A DNA stretch of 6,159 nucleotides. It comes from Hyphomicrobiales bacterium (GTDB lineage: Bacteria; Pseudomonadota; Alphaproteobacteria; Rhizobiales; Beijerinckiaceae). The DNA lies in contig JAQGKM010000417.1 in NCBI GenBank assembly GCA_028290125.1, positions 1 through 6,159 of the forward strand, given 5' to 3'. A program made the translations under genes and the position numbers. The notes under the pieces were generated by a model. It saw only the letters and a list, made by a program, of their open reading frames with translations, was not told the origin of the DNA and searched no databases. Positions 1-5,479 of this stretch are shown piece by piece (position 1 is the first letter of the stretch; each line of letters starts with the position of its first letter).

Positions 1-867
1 CAGACGTTCGACTTCGACTTCGAGGAAGTGCCGCAGATCATCCAGGCGTTCCGCCGCATGGTGCGCGGACTCGAGTTCGACATTTCCGAGATGGCGATCA
101 CCACCTATCTCTGCGCCAAGGCGAACGGCAAGAAATTCACCGCCATTCCGGTGTTCCCGTTCCGCGCCTTTCACCACGGCGCGATCGTCACCAACACGAA
201 GCTCGGCATCACCGATCCCAAGCAGCTCGAAGGCAAGAAGGTCGGGGTCAATCGCGGCTATACGGTCACGGCCGGCGTCTGGGCGCGCTCCATCCTGCAG
301 CATGATTACGGCGTCGATCTCTCGAAGATTACCTGGGTGTTGTCGGGCGACGAACATGTCGCGGAATACAAGGCGCCGTTCAATGTCGTCAGTATCGAGC
401 CGGGCAAGAAGATCGAGGACATGCTGCTGTCGGGCGAACTCGCGGCGGCGTCAGGCGTCACGATGGATCACCCCGACATCAAGCCGCTGATCCCCAATCC
501 GGCGCAGGTCGGTTTCGAGGCGCTGCGCACGCGCGGACATTATCCGATCAACCACACGCTGGTGGTGAAGGACGAATTGCTGGACGCGCATCCTGGACTT
601 GCGAAGGATATTTTCGAAACTTTCGCGAAGGCCAAGGCGCAATATGTCGAGCGACTTCGCGCAGGCGTCGCCGAGCCGACCAAGAACGACCAGACCGCGC
701 TGAAGATCATGGAGATCACCGGCAAGGACCCGATGCCGTTCGGCGTCGAGCCCAACCGCGCGATGATCGAGGCGATCAATCAATACGCGACCGAGCAAAA
801 GATCATCCCGCGGCCGTTCCGCATGGACGAGATCTGGGCCAAGGGCACGCTCGATCTGGTGGGGTAG
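1..867 (+). CDS. 4,5-dihydroxyphthalate decarboxylase-like / ABC substrate-binding-fold protein (5'-truncated)
   Basis: The reading frame is open from base 1 and ends at TAG 865-867, giving 288 residues; the true start lies upstream of the window. The GTG at 28 is only an internal codon, since the nine codons before it read naturally as protein. Motifs that match my memory of the 4,5-dihydroxyphthalate decarboxylase (Pht5-like) family are FDISEMA near 76-96, PVFPFRAFHH (148-177), a GKKVGVNRGYTVTAGVWAR block (about 235-290), RTRGHYPINHT (526-558) and DPMPFGVEPNR (727-759). Family members are about 330 residues, so roughly 20-40 N-terminal residues are missing. The fold is that of type 2 periplasmic binding proteins, and many relatives are annotated as ABC substrate-binding proteins. 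The missing N-terminus hides whether a signal peptide exists, which would separate a cytoplasmic aromatic-acid decarboxylase from a periplasmic receptor. No aromatic-catabolism or permease gene follows; the next gene is convergent. Family assignment is fairly sure, biochemical role is not. Confidence 0.88.
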   Translation, partial: QTFDFDFEEVPQIIQAFRRMVRGLEFDISEMAITTYLCAKANGKKFTAIPVFPFRAFHHGAIVTNTKLGITDPKQLEGKKVGVNRGYTVTAGVWARSILQHDYGVDLSKITWVLSGDEHVAEYKAPFNVVSIEPGKKIEDMLLSGELAAASGVTMDHPDIKPLIPNPAQVGFEALRTRGHYPINHTLVVKDELLDAHPGLAKDIFETFAKAKAQYVERLRAGVAEPTKNDQTALKIMEITGKDPMPFGVEPNRAMIEAINQYATEQKIIPRPFRMDEIWAKGTLDLVG

Positions 868-874
868 CGGCAGT

Positions 875-957
875 CGTCATTGCGAGGAGCGAAGCGACGC
901 GGCAATCCAGAGCCCCACGTGTGGCCACTGGATTGCTTCGCTGCGCTCGCAATGACG
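875..957. repeat. Interspersed palindromic repeat between convergent genes
   Basis: The left arm (875-910) and right arm (928-957) are inverted copies. The outer 12 bp CGTCATTGCGAG are identical, as are the inner 9 bp GCAATCCAG; the centres differ by about 6 bp. A 17-nt loop (911-927) contains the palindrome CACGTG. The arms would fold into a long hairpin on either strand. It fills almost the entire gap between the stop at 867 (+) and the stop at 964 (-), so it could act as a bidirectional transcription barrier, although there is no clear T-tract. I recognise the arm sequence as a repeat dispersed many times in Bradyrhizobium/Rhodopseudomonas-type genomes, from memory only. Confidence 0.85.
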
Positions 958-963
958 GCGACG

Positions 964-1332
964 TCAGTGCATCGCGCGTTCGGCCTCGATCAGCAGATCG
1001 AGCGGCAGCCAGGGGCGGTGCATGCAGGATGCGCTGGCCGGCATGGCGAAGTCGTGTGGCGAATCCTGATCCATCGAGACGAGCAGGCGGATCCACGGCC
1101 ATTTGCGGGCCACGAGCGTCGCGAGGCCGCGCGCCTCTTCGGAGTTCGATGTGTCGGCGAAGACGAAGGCGATCTTCTGTCCGTAGCGGCCAAGAAGCTG
1201 CGCGGCTTCCTCCATGCTGTCGGCCTCGACGACATGGAAGCCGCTCTCCTCGATCAGGGTTGAAGCGATATGTCGCGTCTCCTCCCGTGATCCGACGACC
1301 ATGGCTTGCGCGATTTCACGTGCCTGTCCCAT
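964..1332 (-). CDS. Small degenerate response-regulator receiver protein
   Basis: This encodes 122 residues, the size of a stand-alone CheY-like receiver, with no output domain. The alternating strand/helix pattern fits: AMVVGS (residues 10-15) as strand 1, IAFVFADTS (54-62) as strand 3 with D60 where the phosphoacceptor should be, IRLLVSM (81-87) as strand 4 with S86 in the Thr/Ser switch place, and HRPW (105-108) where the usual K-P sits. The acidic pair after strand 1 is missing (GSREE in place of DD), and the invariant Lys is Arg106. Without that pocket Mg2+-dependent phosphorylation would be impaired, so the protein may work by binding rather than as a classical phospho-switch. AGGGAG/GAGAGG 3-10 nt upstream of ATG 1332 supports the start. 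It lies 75 nt downstream of the receiver-NepR-like gene on the same strand and is probably cotranscribed. Confidence 0.82.
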   Translation of the reverse strand: MGQAREIAQAMVVGSREETRHIASTLIEESGFHVVEADSMEEAAQLLGRYGQKIAFVFADTSNSEEARGLATLVARKWPWIRLLVSMDQDSPHDFAMPASASCMHRPWLPLDLLIEAERAMH

Positions 1333-1407
1333 AGACCTCTCCCTGTGGTCTTCCCCGTGGACCTGATAGCGGTTCTGGAAAGCGTTGCTGGACTACAAAG
1401 CCGTTGT

Positions 1408-1989
1408 TCAGTCCGCCAGCTTGTCCGGCGGCTCGGCTTGCGGCGCGCTGTCTGGCGCCGGCTCGCTCGTCTCCCCGAGAAGGGCTTCGAGCAGATGCGG
1501 CAGAGGCTCCTCGACCGGATCTGCGTAAAGCGCGCGCAGATTCTGTCCGACGAGTTGCGAATTTGCGGTCGCCGCCATGCGGCGCTGGATTTCTTCCCAG
1601 CGACTCTGGGGCGAACTGGGCGGTGGCAATTGCTCGCCTTCGGCGACGGCGACGATTGCTTTCAGGATCGCATCCATGCGGCCTTTCGGAATGACCGGAA
1701 GGTTGCCCGCGCGCCCGGAAAGTTCGAGCAGGTCGCCGTAACCCGTGAGGATGGCGATGGCCTGGTGGGGCCGCATTTCGCGCACGCGCCGCGCGACTTC
1801 GGCGCCCATCATGCCCGGCATTGCATAATCGATGAGCACGATGTCGAACGTGTCTTCTTCGAGCGCAGCCAGAGCCTCCAGCCCACCGCGCACCGCGCGA
1901 ACGTGGTGTCCGGCTTCTTCGATTTCTTCGGCGACGACAGCTCTGACGAGCGAGTCATCATCCGCGAGAAGGATGTTGAGCACAGACAT
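1408..1989 (-). CDS. Response regulator: receiver domain with NepR-like C-terminal segment
   Basis: This encodes 193 residues. Residues 1-118 form a complete receiver: LLADDD gives the acidic pocket D10-D12, IDYAMPG carries phosphoacceptor D54, T82 is the switch residue and K102 the invariant lysine (IPKG rather than KP). A Pro/Ser-rich linker (about 119-129) leads to a helical stretch SRWEEIQRRMAATANS (129-144), then VGQNLRALYADPVEEPLP (147-164) and a Leu-rich helix to about 172. This second part resembles the NepR anti-sigma core as I remember it (hydrophobic-G-x-x-L-R-x-x-Y-x-x-x-x-x-E-P-hP, then a Leu-rich helix). The tail is Pro/Glu/Ala-rich. NepR inhibits sigma EcfG and is sequestered by phosphorylated PhyR; PhyR itself has a sigma-like domain, absent here. 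I infer phosphorylation-controlled exposure of a NepR-like helix. No strong Shine-Dalgarno precedes ATG 1989 (only GAAAG about 9 nt upstream), so the start is somewhat open, but the receiver needs this N-terminus. The receiver call is firm, the NepR call moderate. Confidence 0.9.
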   Translation of the reverse strand: MSVLNILLADDDSLVRAVVAEEIEEAGHHVRAVRGGLEALAALEEDTFDIVLIDYAMPGMMGAEVARRVREMRPHQAIAILTGYGDLLELSGRAGNLPVIPKGRMDAILKAIVAVAEGEQLPPPSSPQSRWEEIQRRMAATANSQLVGQNLRALYADPVEEPLPHLLEALLGETSEPAPDSAPQAEPPDKLAD

Positions 1990-2052
1990 GAGGGGACTTT
2001 CAGTCGCGAAACAGAAACGCGGTTTCGCCGATCAAGAAGATTTCATCCAGCC

Positions 2053-2078
2053 AACACGTTTGCTCGACGCGCAGTTCC
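2053..2078 (-). promoter_or_regulatory. Candidate EcfG-type (general stress) promoter
   Basis: Read on the minus strand, GGAAC (2078-2074) matches the -35 element I recall for sigma EcfG exactly. Downstream AACGTGTT offers TGTT (2056-2053) at a 17-nt spacing, 3 of 4 to the CGTT -10 element, or CGTG at 15 nt. The implied start point would leave an mRNA leader of about 55-60 nt before the ATG at 1989. The elements are short and the -10 is imperfect, so chance is a real possibility. The call gains weight only because the gene it would drive has a NepR-like segment. Confidence 0.35.
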
Positions 2079-2118
2079 GCACAATGCCAGCGTAGCTGCC
2101 ACTTTTGTTGTTTTGCGG

Positions 2119-2391
2119 TCAGCGATACCGGCGCGGATAGGGCGCAGGAACGAGGCGTTGATGGCGACGGACCTTGCCGATGCGCGGATTTCCGCGTGCG
2201 TTCGGTCCGAGCGTACGCGGGTAGGGAGACGGGATCAGCGTCTGCTGGCGATAGGATCGCGGCGCGCTGAGGATGCGCGCGCTGTCGTTGCCGGATGGAT
2301 AAGGCGCAGGGATCAGCTGCTGCTGAGCGAACGCCGAAGACGTCACGCAGAGTGCGAGAGCAAGCGAGGCGGTGACGAAAGATGCGCGCAT
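2119..2391 (-). CDS. Small secreted basic protein with three LIPxPYP repeats
   Basis: This encodes 90 residues. Residues 1-22 form a Sec signal peptide (MRAS start, hydrophobic core, SSAFA then Q23). The Cys at 15 is followed by VTSS and preceded by L-A-L, which is not a good lipobox, so signal peptidase I cleavage is preferred. The mature part is about 68 residues and contains QQLIPAPYP (24-32), QTLIPSPYP (50-58) and QRLVPAPYP (78-86), spaced 26 and 28 residues apart. The intervening stretches are rich in Arg, Asn and Gly, giving a strongly basic protein with no Cys and probably little fixed structure. I do not recognise a named family. Pro/Tyr/Arg composition suggests a cell-envelope or polymer-binding role, which is speculation. 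It has its own promoter (2398-2425) and is separated by 129 nt from the response regulator downstream. No Shine-Dalgarno at normal distance is seen, consistent with leaderless translation. Confidence 0.82.
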   Translation of the reverse strand: MRASFVTASLALALCVTSSAFAQQQLIPAPYPSGNDSARILSAPRSYRQQTLIPSPYPRTLGPNARGNPRIGKVRRHQRLVPAPYPRRYR

Positions 2392-2397
2392 GCTCTC

Positions 2398-2425
2398 ATT
2401 ATAGAGTGCAGGCGCGCATTCTCAA
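2398..2425 (-). promoter_or_regulatory. Near-consensus housekeeping promoter for the LIPxPYP protein gene
   Basis: On the minus strand TTGAGA (2425-2420, 5 of 6 to TTGACA) is followed after a 16-nt spacer by TATAAT (2403-2398, a perfect -10). Both lie in the 53-nt gap between the stop of the Sel1-like gene (2445) and the ATG at 2391. Initiation 6-7 nt after the -10 would start the transcript at or within a base or two of the A of the ATG, which predicts a leaderless mRNA. In such GC-rich DNA a perfect TATAAT in a gap is unlikely by chance. Confidence 0.65.
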
Positions 2426-2444
2426 TGGACCTTTGCAGCGCCCG

Positions 2445-3125
2445 TTACTCGGCGCTTGCGAGCGTGTCGAGAGCGGCTTTCGCCTCGGTCACGCCGCCGC
2501 GCAGCGCTTGCTCATAAAGCGAGCGCGCGAGGTTCGGATCGGCGCGCATGCCGACGACACGACCCTGGCGCAACACGCTCGGATCGTAGCTTTGCGCCAG
2601 GATGAACGCGGCCTTCGCATTGTTCTCGCGCACGAGACGATTGAGCACGGCGCGCGCGGCGCCGACATCGCCCTGCCGCAGCAGACCGGTGACGCGATTG
2701 AGCAGCGCGTCCTGCTCGGCGACATCCATGCTGGACGGCGCTGTCGGCATGATGAGCGGCGGCGGCGGCGTTGGCGCGCTTTGCTGAACGTCCGCGCGGG
2801 CCAGTTGCTCGTTGGGCGGCGTGGCGCGTTCGGCGGGCGAGCGGGCGAGCGAAGGCTGCGACGCGCTCGGGATGTTGACGATCTGGATCGCCATCGCTTC
2901 GGCGAGACGCTTTTCCGCCGCCGCACGGGCGGCTTCAGCCCGTGCGAGATCGGGCGGCGGCGCGGGGTTTTCGATGGCGAAAGGGGAGACGCCCTCGCCC
3001 TGTTTCATCTGCACGTAGGCGACGCCGCCAACGAGCGCCAGCGCCGCGGCGCCGATCACCGACGCAGACAATATGCGCGCCTGATCGCGCCTTTTTACCG
3101 GCTTGAGGTCCCGCTTCACGGCCAT
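2445..3125 (-). CDS. Single-pass membrane protein with periplasmic Sel1/TPR-like repeats
   Basis: This encodes 226 residues from ATG 3125. A longer frame starts at 3167 inside the TAXI gene, but GAGAAGG (3141-3135) 9 nt before ATG 3125 favours the shorter form. Residues 1-17 are basic (KRDLKPVKRRDQAR), followed by one transmembrane helix (about 18-38), giving an N-in, C-out topology. An Ala-rich helical segment (59-79) and a Pro-rich linker (to about 135) follow. The C-terminal part (about 137-223) holds paired helices: EQDALLNRVTGLLRQGDVGA and onwards, then a Sel1-like unit with NAKAAFILAQSYDP, DPNLARSLYEQALRGG and TEAKAALDTLA. Such repeats normally mediate protein contacts. The gene begins 14 nt after the TAXI stop, so the two are almost certainly cotranscribed. 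I infer a membrane-anchored partner of the TAXI binding protein. No enzymatic motif is seen and I know no gene name. Confidence 0.83.
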   Translation of the reverse strand: MAVKRDLKPVKRRDQARILSASVIGAAALALVGGVAYVQMKQGEGVSPFAIENPAPPPDLARAEAARAAAEKRLAEAMAIQIVNIPSASQPSLARSPAERATPPNEQLARADVQQSAPTPPPPLIMPTAPSSMDVAEQDALLNRVTGLLRQGDVGAARAVLNRLVRENNAKAAFILAQSYDPSVLRQGRVVGMRADPNLARSLYEQALRGGVTEAKAALDTLASAE

Positions 3126-3134
3126 GACTAAAAA

Positions 3135-3141
3135 CCTTCTC
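3135..3141 (-). promoter_or_regulatory. Ribosome-binding site overlapping the TAXI stop codon
   Basis: GAGAAGG on the minus strand shares its first two bases with the TGA stop of the TAXI gene (3142-3140) and lies 9 nt before ATG 3125. It decides the start of the Sel1-like gene and suggests translational coupling. Confidence 0.6.
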
Positions 3142-4258
3142 AGCGAGACGTCTGGGTCGAGCGCCACGACATGAAGTCGCGGAACAGTTTTTCACGATCG
3201 GCAGGGCTCATGGTCCGTCCGCCCTGCTGCTGTGCGACGAAGGCGTCGAAGTTCTTCTGCTCGGCGCCGACCTGCGCGGCGGGCGCGATGGTCTTCAGAG
3301 CGGCCTCGGCCAGCGGCGAGCGCGTCCAGCCCGGCACGTCGGCTGCGAGATTGACCTCCCGCCACTTGGGATGGAACGGCGGCTGCTGGAACTTGTCGAA
3401 CTTGGAAAAGAGCGTGTTGGTGAACTTCTGCAGGCGCGCCCAGCGGTCGCTGTTGCGGGGCCAGTTGAACACTGCGAGCACGGTCGGCACCGCCACGGTG
3501 TCGACAGCCTCGCCCTTGTTGACCAGCGTCGGGTAATCCTCTGCGGTCAGCTCGCCGAAGGAATAAAGGTCGTCGAACATATTGGCGCCGCGCACCGGGA
3601 TGAAGTGCAGGCCCGAGTTCGGCGGGATCTTGGTGAAATAATCGACCGGCTTGCCGACCACGCGCACGACGGCGCTGATCTCGCCCTTCTTGAGCTGCTC
3701 CAGGCCCGCTGTGTGATCGACGAGCAGCTGCTGGATCGGAATGTTCAGGCGCTGGAAGATGATCGGGCCGGTGAGGGCCGCCGAATTGCCGGGCGGGCCG
3801 AAGCTCACCTTCTTGCCGCGCAGATCCTCGATCGTCTTGACGTCCGGGCCAGCGAGAATGTGCACCTCGGTCGTGTAGAGCCGCATCAGGTAGGAGATGC
3901 GGTTCTGGAGGTTGCTCGTCTTGAGCTGCGTCTTGAAATATTCGAGCACGTCCGATTGCGTGAAGGCCACGTCCACGCCGCGCAGATAGAGCAGGTCCTC
4001 GACGTTGGAGGCCGCGCCATAGGCCAGGAAGGGCAGTACGCGCAGATTGTCGCCGTCATCCAGCACGCGGGCGATTTCGGCCGCAAAGCGGGGGTAGAGA
4101 CCCTCCAGCTGGCCGGACGCCATGCCGACCGTGAAGGCGTTCTTGCGGTTCCGGATGGCGTTTTCGCCATCATTGACGCCGGGCTTGACCGGCTGGGACA
4201 GAGCGGGGGCCACGAAGCTGAGGCCTAGGCAGAGAAATAACGCAATACGACGCAACAT
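3140..4258 (-). CDS. TAXI-family TRAP transporter solute-binding protein
   Basis: This encodes 372 residues from ATG 4258. A signal peptide spans residues 1-21 (MLRRIALFLCLGLSF, cut near PALS/Q). The TAXI fold follows: FTVGMASGQ (42-50) is the first strand and glycine-rich loop, GAASNVEDLLYLRGVDVAF with TQSD (81-103) is the segment that scores missing versus present ligand, and DLRGKKVSFGPPGNSAALTG (145-164) is the conserved hinge-region motif. TAXI proteins bind organic acids such as glutamate or 2-oxoglutarate in the periplasm and hand them to a fused DctQM permease; neither permease subunit is visible here. The C-terminus (about 310-372) is longer and more hydrophilic than the core needs. 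An upstream ATG at 4273 would add five residues (MLERP) but lacks a Shine-Dalgarno, whereas GGAG lies 6 nt before 4258. It is the first gene of a unit with the Sel1-like membrane protein and diverges from the DctP gene. The ligand cannot be read from sequence. Confidence 0.92.
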   Translation of the reverse strand: MLRRIALFLCLGLSFVAPALSQPVKPGVNDGENAIRNRKNAFTVGMASGQLEGLYPRFAAEIARVLDDGDNLRVLPFLAYGAASNVEDLLYLRGVDVAFTQSDVLEYFKTQLKTSNLQNRISYLMRLYTTEVHILAGPDVKTIEDLRGKKVSFGPPGNSAALTGPIIFQRLNIPIQQLLVDHTAGLEQLKKGEISAVVRVVGKPVDYFTKIPPNSGLHFIPVRGANMFDDLYSFGELTAEDYPTLVNKGEAVDTVAVPTVLAVFNWPRNSDRWARLQKFTNTLFSKFDKFQQPPFHPKWREVNLAADVPGWTRSPLAEAALKTIAPAAQVGAEQKNFDAFVAQQQGGRTMSPADREKLFRDFMSWRSTQTSR

Positions 4259-4264
4259 GGGCCG

Positions 4265-4268
4265 CTCC
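4265..4268 (-). promoter_or_regulatory. Ribosome-binding site deciding the TAXI start
   Basis: GGAG on the minus strand lies 6 nt upstream of ATG 4258, whereas the alternative ATG at 4273 has only GC-rich sequence before it. A small hairpin (GCCGC / GCGGC, 6-nt loop) lies just upstream of 4273. Confidence 0.55.
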
Positions 4269-4384
4269 AACATGCGCCGCAGAGCCGCGGCAACGCATTT
4301 TTAAGGGAACCATTTCTGGCGCTGGCATTCGGGCAGAATCAGGGCGAAACATAGGTCAAGCTTAATCTAAGTAGTTGCATTGCC

Positions 4385-4400
4385 GCCACAATTTGGTGGC
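4385..4400. promoter_or_regulatory. Operator-like inverted repeat in the divergent intergenic region
   Basis: GCCAC (4385-4389) and GTGGC (4396-4400) are inverted around AATTTG. The hexamer ATTGCC occurs on both sides (4379-4384 and 4405-4410), and GGCA/TGCC (4398-4401, 4407-4410) form an overlapping second imperfect palindrome. The site lies 38 nt before the DctP start in a 180-nt gap between divergent binding-protein genes, a usual place for a shared regulator. I see no convincing -35/-10 pair for either direction in 4259-4438; the stretch 4341-4438 is notably AT-richer than its surroundings. Confidence 0.35.
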
Positions 4401-4438
4401 ACCAATTGCCTCGACTTTGTTTGTAGCAAGGAGTTGTC

Positions 4439-5458
4439 ATGTCGTTTCGTCCGACCCGCCGCGCGTTTGTTGCCTCCGCTGGCATTACATCCGCCATGTT
4501 TCTCACGGGCGCGAGCGCGCAAACGACGTGGAAGGCCAAGCAATACGTCAATCAGCCGACGTCCAATCCTTTGTTCAAAGCGCTCGAAGCGACCTGGAAT
4601 GCTGTACGCGATGAGACGAATGGACGCCTCGATGTCACAGTTTATCCACAGAACAATGGAGTCGCGGGTTCGGACCCGGCTGTCCTGAAGCTGTTGCAGG
4701 CGGGCGAAGTCGAGTTCTTCGCATTGATGGGCGGCCTGCTGTCGGCCGCCGTTCCGGTCATGGACGTCCAGGGGTTGCCGTTCGCGTTCCGCAATCCGGC
4801 CCAGGTCTATCGCGTCGATAACGGTCCGCTCGGCCGTTATCTCGACAAGGAATGCGCCGCCAAGGGCATTCACCGCATGAAGCACGGCCTGTTCGAGAAC
4901 GGCTTTCGCCAGATGAACATGCGCGACAAGGAGATTCGCACGGTCGACGACGTCGCCGGGCTGAAGATCCGCGTGCCGGATGGCGAAATGTTCCGCGACT
5001 TCTTCAAGACCATGGGCGCCGAGCCCTTGTCGCTCAACATCAACCAGCTCTACGCTGCGCTGAAGGAGGGTCGCGTCGACGGCCAGGAGAACCCGCTCGT
5101 CGTCGCCGAGACCAACAAGCTGTACGAAGTGACTAAATTTGTCTCGACCACCAACCACATGTGGTCGGGCTTCAACATGATCGCCAACCAGAAATTCTGG
5201 AACGGTCTGCCGCGCGATATCCGCCGCATTGTCGAGAAACATGTCGCGATTAATGTCGACAAGCAGCGCAAGGCCACCGACGAACTCAACGTCAGTCTCG
5301 AGACGACGCTGGTGAAGGATCGCGGCATGACGATCAACAAAGCCGACGCCTCCACCTTCCGTGCGAAGCTGAAAGGTGATTTCTATCCGCGCTGGAAGAA
5401 ACAGATCGGCACGAAGGCCTGGACGCTCCTCGAGAAGGAAGTCGGCAAGCTCGGCTGA
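4439..5458 (+). CDS. DctP-type TRAP transporter solute-binding protein
   Basis: This encodes 339 residues. AAGGAG (4428-4433) 5 nt before ATG 4439 fixes the start. Residues 6-11 (TRRAFV) with the following hydrophobic stretch to GASA/Q28 form a probable Tat signal peptide, so export may occur in folded form. The mature part follows the DctP pattern: FKALEATWNAVRDETNGRLDVTVYP (46-70, in part), the LLQAGEVEFFAL segment (85-96), GFRQM (155-159), GLKIRVPDGEMFRDFF (174-189), and QLYAALKEGRVDGQENP (203-219). R178 is the arginine that in this family usually grips the ligand carboxylate, so an organic acid is the likely ligand; R157 is a second candidate. Length is normal. DctQ and DctM membrane subunits do not follow; the next gene encodes an ABC-type binding protein 21 nt away. 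It diverges from the TAXI gene. The family is certain, the ligand unknown. Confidence 0.95.
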   Translation: MSFRPTRRAFVASAGITSAMFLTGASAQTTWKAKQYVNQPTSNPLFKALEATWNAVRDETNGRLDVTVYPQNNGVAGSDPAVLKLLQAGEVEFFALMGGLLSAAVPVMDVQGLPFAFRNPAQVYRVDNGPLGRYLDKECAAKGIHRMKHGLFENGFRQMNMRDKEIRTVDDVAGLKIRVPDGEMFRDFFKTMGAEPLSLNINQLYAALKEGRVDGQENPLVVAETNKLYEVTKFVSTTNHMWSGFNMIANQKFWNGLPRDIRRIVEKHVAINVDKQRKATDELNVSLETTLVKDRGMTINKADASTFRAKLKGDFYPRWKKQIGTKAWTLLEKEVGKLG

Positions 5459-5472
5459 TCTCCGGCCGGAGA
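5459..5472. promoter_or_regulatory. Perfect 14-bp palindrome sequestering a ribosome-binding site
   Basis: TCTCCGGCCGGAGA (5459-5472) is a perfect inverted repeat starting at the base after the DctP stop. As RNA it can form a 5-bp stem (UCUCC/GGAGA) with a GGCC loop. The right arm contains GGAG (5468-5471), the Shine-Dalgarno of the next gene, 8 nt before ATG 5480. It may tune translation of the second gene relative to the first, or be a dimeric protein site. Confidence 0.5.
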
Positions 5473-5479
5473 CACAATC

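Noticed and set aside
875..957. CRISPR or small RNA gene
   Set aside because: There is a single inverted pair rather than regularly spaced direct repeats, and no promoter or T-tract terminator supports an RNA gene.
1408..1989. PhyR identity for the response regulator
   Set aside because: PhyR has an N-terminal sigma-like domain and a C-terminal receiver. Here the receiver is N-terminal and no sigma-like region exists.
2119..2391. Lipoprotein signal at Cys15 of the LIPxPYP protein
   Set aside because: The residues before the Cys are L-A-L with Leu at -1, which does not fit a lipobox; the SSAFA/Q site fits signal peptidase I.
1306..2517. Open frame of 403 codons on the plus strand
   Set aside because: It spans several minus-strand genes and their gaps and reads as Arg-rich low-information protein. 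The receiver motifs on the other strand are decisive.
2382..3131. Open frame of 249 codons on the plus strand
   Set aside because: It is the complement of the Sel1-like gene, Arg-rich and without domain pattern or ribosome-binding site.
3371..4228. Open frame of 285 codons on the plus strand
   Set aside because: It is antisense to the TAXI gene, whose signal peptide and hinge motifs are unmistakable.
4256..4273. Upstream ATG (4273) as the TAXI start
   Set aside because: No Shine-Dalgarno precedes it, while GGAG is correctly spaced for ATG 4258 and the signal peptide is more typical from there.
4397..4410. Sigma-54-like site TGGCAC...TTGC
   Set aside because: The GG and GC pairs are 8 bp apart rather than the strictly required 10, so it is not a workable -24/-12 promoter.
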